Source: Nonomuraea harbinensis (GTDB lineage: Bacteria; Actinomycetota; Actinomycetes; Streptosporangiales; Streptosporangiaceae). From it: 64,000 nucleotides of DNA. The stretch is taken from positions 1-64,000 of the forward strand of contig NZ_JAHKRN010000041.1 of the NCBI RefSeq assembly GCF_019396385.1, read 5' to 3'. The notes under the pieces are model-generated. The model was given only the letters and a program-made list of their open reading frames with translations, was not told the DNA's origin and did no database searches. Made by a program: the position numbers and the translations under genes. Shown piece by piece: positions 25,926 through 33,313 of this stretch (position 1 is its first letter; every line of letters starts with the position of its first letter).

Positions 25926-25983
25926 AACCCCTATTTCCCCGAGGCCGGCCCGACAGGGGACCGAGGCCGGGCCGGTAGGGGTT
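25926..25983. promoter_or_regulatory. Perfect AACCCCTA / TAGGGGTT inverted pair
   Basis: AACCCCTA at 25926-25933 and its exact inverse TAGGGGTT at 25976-25983 lie 50 bases centre to centre. They fall in the divergent gap between the DUF1707/C-methyltransferase unit and the 2,3-dehydratase. The left copy is followed by TTTCCCC, resembling the ACCCCTAAACTCCCC next to the glycosyltransferase. This is the cleanest pair of the recurring element. A role as regulator binding site is inferred. Confidence 0.6.
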
Positions 25984-26016
25984 GAGCGGCGTCGCCGCGC
26001 CGTGACAGGTTCGGCC

Positions 26017-27399
26017 GTGACGGGGGCCAGGGGTGAGGAGGCTGCCATCATCGACGTTCGCGGCTGGCTGGCGGAGATCGCCGGTCACACCTTCATGCAG
26101 GCGACGCGGGTGCCCCTGGACGAGCTGACCGGCTGGCGGGAGGACCCGGAGACGGGCGACATCCGCCACCGGAGCGGGCGGTTCTTCACCGTGGAGGGCC
26201 TCGACGTCCGGCATCCCGCGGGGCCGGTGACCTCCTGGACGCAGCCGATCATCAACCAGCCCGAGGCGGGCATACTCGGCATCCTGCTCAAGCGCGTGGA
26301 CGGGGTGCCGTACCTGCTGATGCAGGCCAAGAACGAGCCGGGGAACGTCGGCGGGCCGCAGCTCTCGCCCACCGTGCAGGCCACCAGGAGCAACTACACG
26401 CGGGTGCACGAGGGGCGGCGGGTGCCGTACCTCGGCTTCTTCCGCGAGCCGCGCGGCCGGGTGCTCGTGGACGTGCGCCAGTCCGAACAGGGCGCGTGGT
26501 TCTACCGCAAGCGCAACCGCAACATGGTGGTCGAGGTCGCCGCGCACGTGCCGGCGGCCGAGGGCTTCCGCTGGATGCCGCTGCGGCACGTGCACGAGCT
26601 GCTGGCCGTGCCCGACCTGGTGAACATGGACGCCCGTACGGTCCTGGCCTGTCTGCCGCCCCAGGGCGGCGCGCGGGACGGGGACGAGGGCTTCGGCGCG
26701 CTCGTGGCGCGCTCCCGCGTGCCGGGGCGGCGGGCCGCGCACGGCATGGGCGAGATCCTGAGCTGGCTGAGCGGCCTGCGTTCCACGACCGACATCCAGG
26801 CCAGGCCGCTGGCGCTCGGGCGGCTGCGCGGGTGGCGGCGGGCCGGCGGCCGCATCGCGCACGACACCGGCAGGTTCTTCGAGGTCATCGGGGTGCGCGT
26901 GCGGGCGCATGGGCGCGAGGTCGGCGGCTGGGACCAGCCGATGATCGCGCCCGTCGGCACCGGGGTCGTCGCGTTCCTGGTCATGCGGATCGGCGGGGTG
27001 CTGCACGCTCTCGCGCACGCGCGCGCCGACCCCGGCTACACCGATGTGGTGGAGCTGGCCCCGACCGTGCAGTGCACCCCCGGCAACTACGACCACCTGC
27101 CGCCGCGCGCCCGGCCGCCGCTGCTGACGGAGGTGCTGGCGGCCCGGCCGGACAGCGTGCGCTTCGACACGGTGCTGTCGGAGGAGGGCGGCCGCTTCTA
27201 CCGGGCCCGCAACCGCTACCTCGTGGTGGAGACCGACGAGGACCCGCTGCCCGGCCACCCGGACTTCCGCTGGCTGGCCCTGCACCAGCTGGACGAGCTG
27301 CTGCGGCACAGCTACTACCTCAACGTGGAGGCCCGCACCCTCGTCGCCTGCCTGCACGGCCTGACGCGCGACGAGCGGCTCACCGCAGCAGCTCGATGA
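26017..27399 (+). CDS. NDP-hexose 2,3-dehydratase
   Basis: A 460-residue enzyme that removes the C-2 hydroxyl of dTDP-4-keto-6-deoxyglucose, the committed step to 2,6-dideoxysugars. The protein is an internal duplication, as in the family: IRHRSGRFFTVEGLDVR, QPIINQPEAGILGIL and SPTVQATRSNYT in the first half match DTGRFFEVIGVRVR, QPMIAPVGTGVVAFL and APTVQCTPGNYD in the second. I use the GTG at 26017. A strong GAGGAGG at 26035-26041 lies inside the reading frame just before ATC codons at 26047 and 26050, so a non-ATG start cannot be excluded. Confidence 0.93.
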   Translation: MTGARGEEAAIIDVRGWLAEIAGHTFMQATRVPLDELTGWREDPETGDIRHRSGRFFTVEGLDVRHPAGPVTSWTQPIINQPEAGILGILLKRVDGVPYLLMQAKNEPGNVGGPQLSPTVQATRSNYTRVHEGRRVPYLGFFREPRGRVLVDVRQSEQGAWFYRKRNRNMVVEVAAHVPAAEGFRWMPLRHVHELLAVPDLVNMDARTVLACLPPQGGARDGDEGFGALVARSRVPGRRAAHGMGEILSWLSGLRSTTDIQARPLALGRLRGWRRAGGRIAHDTGRFFEVIGVRVRAHGREVGGWDQPMIAPVGTGVVAFLVMRIGGVLHALAHARADPGYTDVVELAPTVQCTPGNYDHLPPRARPPLLTEVLAARPDSVRFDTVLSEEGGRFYRARNRYLVVETDEDPLPGHPDFRWLALHQLDELLRHSYYLNVEARTLVACLHGLTRDERLTAAAR

Positions 27400-28225
27400 C
27401 CTTGCCGAAGTCCTCCATGGCCGGCTCCATCACGGTGAAGTAGGACAGGCGGAACCTCTCCCGGTGCTCGCGCACCTGCTCCGCGATCTGCGCGGGCGTC
27501 CCCACGAACAGCGTCGGCAGCTCCAGCAGCCGCTCGGGCGGCAGGTCCGGGGCGTAGCGGCGGACGGTCTCCGCGCCGGCCCGCCGGTCGCGGGTCAGCA
27601 CCGTGGCCTTGGACAGCACGTTCAGCTCGATCCGCGGAGCGCGCGCCCCCGCCTCGGCCAGGACGAACTCGACCCGCCGCAGCAGCGTCTCCGCGTCGAC
27701 CAGCGCCGTCCTGCCGTACTCCGCCCGGTAGGGGGCGCCGGTGAAGCTGACGATCTCGGCCCTGCGGGCGGCCAGCCGCAGCACCCGGTCGCCGTGGCCG
27801 CCGATCATCAGCGGCGGCCCCTTGTGCCGCAGCAGCGTGTCGAGCGTGCCGACCAGCTCTTCCAGGCGGCGGACGCGCGAGGCGGGGTCGTCGGGCAGGC
27901 CCAGGGCCGCGAACTCGGACCTGACGTAGCCGGTGCCGACCCCCAGCTCCAGCCGTCCGCCGATGAGCCGGTCGGTGGTGGTGACGTCCCTGGCCAGCAG
28001 GACGGGGTGGTGGAACGCGGCGTTGAGCACGTACGTCCCGATGACCGCCCGTTCGGTGGCCTCGGCGGCCAGCGTCGCGCTGGGGAAGGGCGAGAGCAGG
28101 TTCAGGTGGTCGGGCACCGCGATGACGTCGTAGCCCAGCGCCTCCGCGCGCCGGCACTTGGCCGCCCATCCGGCCCCCGAGCAGTCCTCGGTGATCAGGA
28201 CGACGCCGAACCGCAGAGGGGTCAT
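27380..28225 (-). CDS. LLM-class (probably F420-dependent) oxidoreductase
   Basis: A 281-residue luciferase-like TIM-barrel oxidoreductase. It shows RRAEALGYDVIAVPDHLN, VIGTYVLNAAFHHPVLLARD, RLELGVGTGYVRSEFAALGL and the C-terminal VGTPAQIAEQV typical of F420-dependent subfamilies. Such enzymes reduce or oxidise alcohols, imines and enones. The ATG at 28225 overlaps the stop of the phosphopantetheinyl transferase (ATGA). Its 3' end overlaps the 2,3-dehydratase 3' end by 20 bases. The substrate may be the polyketide or the sugar. Confidence 0.9.
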   Translation of the reverse strand: MTPLRFGVVLITEDCSGAGWAAKCRRAEALGYDVIAVPDHLNLLSPFPSATLAAEATERAVIGTYVLNAAFHHPVLLARDVTTTDRLIGGRLELGVGTGYVRSEFAALGLPDDPASRVRRLEELVGTLDTLLRHKGPPLMIGGHGDRVLRLAARRAEIVSFTGAPYRAEYGRTALVDAETLLRRVEFVLAEAGARAPRIELNVLSKATVLTRDRRAGAETVRRYAPDLPPERLLELPTLFVGTPAQIAEQVREHRERFRLSYFTVMEPAMEDFGKVIELLR

Positions 28226-28932
28226 CGGGCGGCTCCTTCGGAGCGGCGGGCCTGCCGGGGCACGGCGGCGGCCCGGGGCTCGATCATGGCGATGGCGGTG
28301 AGGAGGAGACCGCGCCCGGCCGTCCACCGGCCGTGGAACCCGGTCAGCGGCCGGCCCTGCCAGCGCGGCCCCGGCACCATGAGGCGCGCGTGGAACGTGC
28401 CGCGCTCCGGGTCCAGCACGATCGCCGCGTCCTGGAAGTCCAGCCAGCGCCTGGCCAGCGGGAACCACGCCTTGTAGACCGACTCCTTGGTGCTGAACAG
28501 CAGGCGGTCCCAGTTGAGGCCCGGGTGCTCGGCGGCCAGGCGGCGCAGCATCTCGCGCTCCCTGGGCAGGGTCACCGCCTCCTCCACGCCGGACGGCAGC
28601 GGGGCGTCGGGCTCGGCGTCGATGCCGACGGTCCCGCCGACGGCGCCGACGGCCGCGGCACGGTAGCCGTCGCAGTGGGTGATGCTGCCGATGAGGCCGG
28701 CCGGCCAGCGGGGCTCGCCGTAGGTGCCGGTGAGGACGGGCACCGGCGGCAGGTTCAGTCGTTCCATGGCCTTGCGCACGCAGTGGCGGGCCGTGGTGAA
28801 CTCCTGGCGCCGTTTGTCGGCAACCTGGCGGACGAGTTCTTCCTCGGCGGGCAGGAGCACGGCGTCGGGCGGGTCGCCGAAGGCGTCGTAGGAGTGGATC
28901 GTCGCGGGCAGAATCGCTTCGATCACCCGCAT
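28222..28932 (-). CDS. Sfp/EntD-type 4'-phosphopantetheinyl transferase
   Basis: A 236-residue transferase that converts apo-ACP to holo-ACP. All family motifs are present: RWPAGLIGSITHCDGY, VGIDAEPDAPLP with the metal-binding Asp/Glu pair, and FSTKESVYKAWFPL with the catalytic Lys/Glu. I use the ATG at 28932, preceded by AGGAGGGAG. The ORF extends 13 codons further without need. It is the only fully canonical phosphopantetheinyl transferase in the window and thus the likely activator of the operon's ACP. Confidence 0.94.
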   Translation of the reverse strand: MRVIEAILPATIHSYDAFGDPPDAVLLPAEEELVRQVADKRRQEFTTARHCVRKAMERLNLPPVPVLTGTYGEPRWPAGLIGSITHCDGYRAAAVGAVGGTVGIDAEPDAPLPSGVEEAVTLPREREMLRRLAAEHPGLNWDRLLFSTKESVYKAWFPLARRWLDFQDAAIVLDPERGTFHARLMVPGPRWQGRPLTGFHGRWTAGRGLLLTAIAMIEPRAAAVPRQARRSEGAAR

Positions 28933-29035
28933 CTCCCTCCTCGCACCCGTCGCCGCGGGAAACCCGCGCACAGTAACGAAATACCACGATTTCCTGCGGC
29001 CCCGAAAGAAGGACCTCCGCCTCTGTCACCGGAAT

Positions 29036-29098
29036 TAGGGGGCTGATAGGGGGGTCTCTGCCGGGCCCGGCCTTGAAACCCCTACTGCCGCAGGGGGA
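29036..29098. promoter_or_regulatory. Cluster of TAGGGGG/AACCCCTA elements in divergent gap
   Basis: The 282-base gap between the phosphopantetheinyl transferase (minus) and the aldo/keto reductase (plus) holds TAGGGGG at 29036, TAGGGGGGT at 29047-29055 and AACCCCTA at 29077-29084. The last is followed by an AGGGGGA at 29092, giving CCCCT-N8-AGGGG. The rest of the gap is relatively A/T-rich and likely holds two promoters. The element matches those near the glycosyltransferase and 2,3-dehydratase. Confidence 0.5.
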
Positions 29099-29214
29099 GT
29101 CTGTGGCATAACACATCTCGGGCAAATCACGGCACCTGCTCTACCCGAGTGGTCGTAAAATACCGGCGATTCACCGGGAACTGTTCCCGATAATGGACGC
29201 ATGAAGGGAATTCG

Positions 29215-30192
29215 GTGCGTTACACGAGGCTAGGCCGGATGGGGCCTCTCATCTCGAACATCGGGCTCGGCTCGCTGGCTCTGAGCGGCGCCTACGGCAG
29301 CGTCGACCCCGCCGAGGCCGAACGGGTGGTCCGCCGGGCGCTCGACGCCGGTGTGACCCTCCTCGACACGGCCGACTTCTACGCCGCCGGCGAGGTGGAG
29401 CGCCTGATCGGCCGGGCCGTCGCCGGGCGGTCCGACGACGTCGTGGTGGCCACCCGCGGCGGGGCCCGCGTGCGCGGGCCGGAGGAGCCGGTGGAGTTCG
29501 ACGGCAGGCCCGACTATCTCGAACAGGCCTGCGAGTCCTCGCTCAAGCGCCTCGGCGCCGACCACGTCGGGATCTACTACCTCTACTGCCAGGACTCCCG
29601 CGTCCCGATCGAGCACAGCATGACCCGCCTGGCCGCCCTGGTGCGGGCCGGCAAGATCCGCTACATCGGGCTGTCCAACGGCACTCCCGACCAGCTCCGG
29701 CGGGCGCACGCCGTGCATCCGGTCACGGCGCTCGCCATCGAGTACTCCCTCTGGGGCACCTGCGTCGACTCCGCCCTGCTCGCCACGGCGCGCGAGCTGG
29801 GCGTGTCCGTCGTGGCCGCCCGCCCGCTCGGCCGCGGCTTCCTCACCGGCCGCATCAGGTCCGACGACCGCCTGGACCCGGGCGACTGGCGGCGCGCCGA
29901 CCCCAGGTTCCGGCCCGAGCGGCTCCGGTCGCACGCCGGGCCGCTGCAGCGGCTCGAAGCCGTGGCGGCGCGGCTCGACCTGGGCTCGGGCCGGCTGGCG
30001 CTGGCCTGGCTGCTGTCGCGCGAGGAGCACATCGTGCCGGTCCCCAGCACGCGCGACCAGGTGCACCTGGAGATGAACATCGCCGCCTCGGCGGTCGAGC
30101 TGCCTCCCGAGTCCCGCGAGTGGCTGACGGGGTTGTCTCCCCAGGGCTTCCCCCCCGACACCGGCGGCCGGTCGCCCGCTCCCCTGCTCTGA
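29215..30192 (+). CDS. Aldo/keto reductase family protein (possible NDP-hexose reductase)
   Basis: A 325-residue aldo/keto-reductase barrel. It starts at a GTG (VRYTRLGRMGPLISNIGLG). Of the catalytic tetrad, Asp and Tyr are present in LLDTADFYAAGEVERLIG. The usual Lys appears as Arg (VVVATRGGAR) and the usual His as Cys (YYLYCQDSR). The cofactor end VPVPSTRDQVHLEMNI is kept. NDP-hexose 2,3-enoyl reductases such as TylCII are in this family, and this gene lies beside the sugar enzymes, so a sugar reduction is likely. The changed residues make the chemistry uncertain. Confidence 0.85.
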   Translation: MRYTRLGRMGPLISNIGLGSLALSGAYGSVDPAEAERVVRRALDAGVTLLDTADFYAAGEVERLIGRAVAGRSDDVVVATRGGARVRGPEEPVEFDGRPDYLEQACESSLKRLGADHVGIYYLYCQDSRVPIEHSMTRLAALVRAGKIRYIGLSNGTPDQLRRAHAVHPVTALAIEYSLWGTCVDSALLATARELGVSVVAARPLGRGFLTGRIRSDDRLDPGDWRRADPRFRPERLRSHAGPLQRLEAVAARLDLGSGRLALAWLLSREEHIVPVPSTRDQVHLEMNIAASAVELPPESREWLTGLSPQGFPPDTGGRSPAPLL

Positions 30193-30207
30193 CGCGGGCC
30201 GGGCGCC

Positions 30208-30870
30208 TCAGTCGAGGTCGCCCCGGGTGCGCGGCGCGATGAGGGAGGCGGCGAGTGCCTTGTTGACCGCGTCGATCCGCGAGACCGCGTTGAGCTTGAC
30301 GAAGATGTTGCGCATGTGGCGCTTCACCGTCGCCTCGGCCAGGCCGAGCTTGCGGGCGATCTGGCTGTTGCTCAGCGCGTGCGCCGCGAGCTGGAGCACC
30401 TCCAGCTCCTTGTCCGTCAGCGTGGGCGCGGCCGTCGCCTCCACCTGCGCGACGCTGTTGCGCGAGACGGCGAGCACGATCCTCGTGGGCTCCTCGTGCA
30501 CGCTGCGCACCGCCGCGATCAGCTCGTGCCGGTGCACGCTCTTGAGCAGGTAGCCGCGGATGCCCGCGCCCAGCAGCCGGCTGAGCAGCTGGGGTCCGTC
30601 GTACATGCTCAGGATGATGATCCTGGTGTCCGGCGACAGGGTACGGATCCGCGACACGGTCTCGGTGACCTCGTCTCCGGGGATCTCCACGTCCAGCAGC
30701 ACGATGTCCGGGCAGGTGTCGGCGATCATGGTCACCGCGGACATGGAGTCGCCCGCCTCGCCGACGATCCGCATGTCGCCGACGGACTCCAGGATCTCCC
30801 GCAGCCCTTCCCTGAACAGGGCGTGGTCGTCCACCAGGGCGATGGTGATGATGAGGTCGTCAGCCACCAT
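30208..30870 (-). CDS. NarL/LuxR-family response regulator
   Basis: A 220-residue response regulator. The receiver domain has ALVDDHALFREGLREIL, the phosphoacceptor Asp in DIVLLDVEIPG, and Lys in GYLLKSVHRHEL. The C-terminal LuxR HTH is LTDKELEVLQLAAHALSNSQ onward, then IARKLGLAEATVKRHM. The ATG at 30870 overlaps the histidine kinase gene by 11 bases, so they form a two-component pair. NarL-type HTH domains bind short G/C-tract repeats, so it is a candidate for the TAGGGGTT element. Confidence 0.94.
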   Translation of the reverse strand: MVADDLIITIALVDDHALFREGLREILESVGDMRIVGEAGDSMSAVTMIADTCPDIVLLDVEIPGDEVTETVSRIRTLSPDTRIIILSMYDGPQLLSRLLGAGIRGYLLKSVHRHELIAAVRSVHEEPTRIVLAVSRNSVAQVEATAAPTLTDKELEVLQLAAHALSNSQIARKLGLAEATVKRHMRNIFVKLNAVSRIDAVNKALAASLIAPRTRGDLD

Positions 30871-32005
30871 CGGGGCCGTCGCTCTGCCTCTTGAGCGGGA
30901 TGAAAAGCTCGACCAGGCATCCGCCGCGCGGCTCGCTGGAGATCGCGACCCGGCCGCCGAGCAGCGTGGCCCGCTCCCGCATCGAGGCCAGTCCCACACC
31001 GCCGTGCTCGCGGGCGCTCGCCGGGTCGAAGCCCCGCCCGTCGTCCTGCACCGAGGCGATCAGCGCGTGGGGGGCGATGTCCACCCGGATGAACAGGGCC
31101 GCCGCCTCGGCGTGGGTGAGCGCGTTGCGCGCGGCCTCGCGGATGATGAGGAACGCCTCGTCGATGCACCTCGGCTCGGCCCACGACTCGTCGCCGTTGA
31201 CGTCGAGCCCGATGCAGATCCGGTCTTCGTCGACGGTCTCCAGGAAGGCCAGCAGCGACTTCTCCAGGCTTCCCACGGAGGCGGCGGGGTGCAGCTCGGA
31301 GGTGATCTGCCGCAGGTTCTCCATGATCTCCTGTACGGCCTGCTGCACGATCGCGATCTTGGCCAGGGCCCGCGCCGGGTCGGTGGCGTGGTAGACCTCC
31401 GACAGGGCCAGCTGCTGGTGGGCGACGCTGATGCCGTGCCCGATCCGGTCGTGCAGCTCGCGCGCTATGCGCCGGCGCTCGTCCTCCTGGGCCTGGTGCA
31501 CCTGGTTGAGCAGGAAGCCGTGGTAGCTCTCCGAGGCCTCGCGGACCCGCCGCGACAGGCTCTCCTCCATGCCGGTGACCGCCAGCGCCAGCACCTCGGC
31601 GGGCGAATCGAAGTCGGCGGCTATTCGCCGGGCGAGATGAGCGACCGCGGTGCCGAAGAAAAGTGAGCCAGCCTCAAGAGAAGCGGCGGGATGAACCCCT
31701 CCCGCCGCGCGCGCGTTCCCGACTTCCCGCGCGTGATGTTTGTAGAGGTTACTTACCTGAACCTTTCCGGCGCGTAGCGTAGCGGCCACGTCCTCCAGGA
31801 TGTACTGCGCGGTCAATAGGGCCTGATGCCGGGCCTGAGAGGCAGTGAAGGCCGCGTTTCCGGCGGTCAGCAAGGCCGACTCGAATTCGGCCAGGATTTC
31901 GTCCCGACAGGCCTCCACGCATCTCGCCGGATCATCGGCCGCCTTGTATTCCCCCTCCACTGACGTCCCCTCCGCCCGTGGGCCGAGTACAAGCACGCCT
32001 TCCAC
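30860..32005 (-). CDS. Soluble sensor histidine kinase (HisKA_3 type)
   Basis: A 381-residue kinase without any transmembrane helix. Residues 25-175 are a helical, unassigned input region. The phosphoacceptor His lies in ERRRIARELHDRIGHG near residue 186, and the HATPase domain shows REAARNALTHAEA (N-box), VQDDGRGFDPASA and GLASMRERATLLGG. With the overlapping response regulator it forms a cytoplasmic two-component system, which suggests that it senses an internal signal or a partner protein. The first codons are uncertain. Confidence 0.9.
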   Translation of the reverse strand: MEGVLVLGPRAEGTSVEGEYKAADDPARCVEACRDEILAEFESALLTAGNAAFTASQARHQALLTAQYILEDVAATLRAGKVQVSNLYKHHAREVGNARAAGGVHPAASLEAGSLFFGTAVAHLARRIAADFDSPAEVLALAVTGMEESLSRRVREASESYHGFLLNQVHQAQEDERRRIARELHDRIGHGISVAHQQLALSEVYHATDPARALAKIAIVQQAVQEIMENLRQITSELHPAASVGSLEKSLLAFLETVDEDRICIGLDVNGDESWAEPRCIDEAFLIIREAARNALTHAEAAALFIRVDIAPHALIASVQDDGRGFDPASAREHGGVGLASMRERATLLGGRVAISSEPRGGCLVELFIPLKRQSDGPDGG

Positions 32006-32041
32006 TATCGATCATCCGAGTGATGTGCGCAACATTTATCG

Positions 32042-32956
32042 TCATATGTTCGACAGGACAGCCGTAACATGAACGAGCTGTTGCGTCGCCATAAACGTCT
32101 CGTAAGGCCTGCGCCGCGCGGCGCGGCCCTGCTCCCGGCCGACGGCGCGCGTCCCCGCGACGACCACGGCCACGACGCCGGCCGCCATCACCGCCAGCAC
32201 GCCGACCAGCGGCACGTCCCACACGACGACCGCCACGCAGAAGGCGGCGAGCAGTCCGGGCGCCGCCACGATCATCATCCGGCGCGCGGCGCTCTCGCCG
32301 ATCAGGACGCCGAGCGTGCGCCGGCCCGCCGCCGCGTCACCCGGGATGTCGGACAGGTCCTTCGCCGGCACGCCGACCAGCACCATCCAGCAGACCGCGG
32401 CGGCGGCGAACACGATCAGCCCGGTCGGCGCGACCTCGCCGGTCCCGGCCGTCGCGACGGTGAACCCGGCGAGGTAGGAGAGCAGCCCCGACAGCATGAG
32501 CACGATCACCGTGCCGCTCGAACTGGCCTTCAGCGGAGCGGGCGGCCCCGAGTAGAGATAGCCGAGTGCGAGGTTGACCGCGATGATCCAGGTCATCGGG
32601 CCGGGCAGGCCCACCGTGGCGACGAGCGACAGCACGGCGGCCACCGCCGCCACGGCCGCGGCGGTGCGGGGGCGCAGCTCGCCCCTGGCGATCGGCCGGC
32701 CGGAGCCGTTGATCCGGTCCTCGGCGATGTCGGTGACGCCGTTGTAGAGGTAGATCGCGAAGATCGAGGCCACCCAGGCGACGCCTCCCTGGAAGACCAT
32801 GAGGGGATCGGCGAGCGAGGTGATCGGCAGGGCCAGGGCGACCCCGGTCAGGTAGCGGAGCGACGAGACGGCCAGCACGGACGGGCGGGATTCGGCGAGG
32901 CACAGCGTGATGACGCGGGCGGGGAAAGGGGCCAACAGTGTCCAATTGGCTGACAT
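32042..32956 (-). CDS. UbiA-family prenyltransferase
   Basis: A 304-residue integral membrane protein with eight to nine helices. The first Asp-rich motif is NGVTDIAEDRINGSGRPIA near residue 72, the second KDLSDIPGDAAAGRRTLG near residue 200. These bind the prenyl diphosphate through Mg. LGYLYSGPPAPLK is also family-typical. It would attach an isoprenoid chain to an aromatic or other acceptor at the membrane, or act as a terpene cyclase as some UbiA relatives do. It shares a promoter region with the isopropylmalate-synthase-like gene. The acceptor is unknown. Confidence 0.9.
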   Translation of the reverse strand: MSANWTLLAPFPARVITLCLAESRPSVLAVSSLRYLTGVALALPITSLADPLMVFQGGVAWVASIFAIYLYNGVTDIAEDRINGSGRPIARGELRPRTAAAVAAVAAVLSLVATVGLPGPMTWIIAVNLALGYLYSGPPAPLKASSSGTVIVLMLSGLLSYLAGFTVATAGTGEVAPTGLIVFAAAAVCWMVLVGVPAKDLSDIPGDAAAGRRTLGVLIGESAARRMMIVAAPGLLAAFCVAVVVWDVPLVGVLAVMAAGVVAVVVAGTRAVGREQGRAARRRPYETFMATQQLVHVTAVLSNI

Positions 32957-33313
32957 ATTCGGGATTGTGACCAGGGGTGACCCGCCTGATAAGAGGGGCG
33001 CACGGAAGTTGTAGTGGGTCTACGCCTTTCGATACCCCAGATTGCCTCCTTGGATACCGGTCCCGAACTCATGGTGCACCCGCTTGTCCCGCCTTGGCGA
33101 CCCCTATAGTTTCGCCCTCGTACCCAGAGATCCGTCGACTTTCGAGACCGGCGCGCAAAGTCGCCCTCCGGAGAAGGCTCCGGGGACGATTTCCGTGATG
33201 AATCCCGCGATATTCGAGAACCCCGGCACGCTGCCGGAATCCGCCTCCGCCACGGCCGGTTCCCATCCGCCGCATATCCCAGAACAGGACGTCATCAGGA
33301 AGGAAATCAGACC
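32957..33313. promoter_or_regulatory. Divergent promoter region with single ACCCCTA
   Basis: This 357-base gap separates the UbiA gene (minus) from the LeuA-like gene (plus). It contains ACCCCTA at 33100-33106 and a CAGGGGTGACCC at 32973-32984 close to the UbiA start. No convincing small gene or RNA was found. The 50 bases before the LeuA start include AGGAAGGAAA as ribosome site. It probably holds two promoters. Confidence 0.45.

Noticed and set aside
25777..26016. Longer N-terminus of the 2,3-dehydratase
   Set aside because: It would overlap the DUF1707 gene and run through the promoter elements, and it has no similarity to the family.
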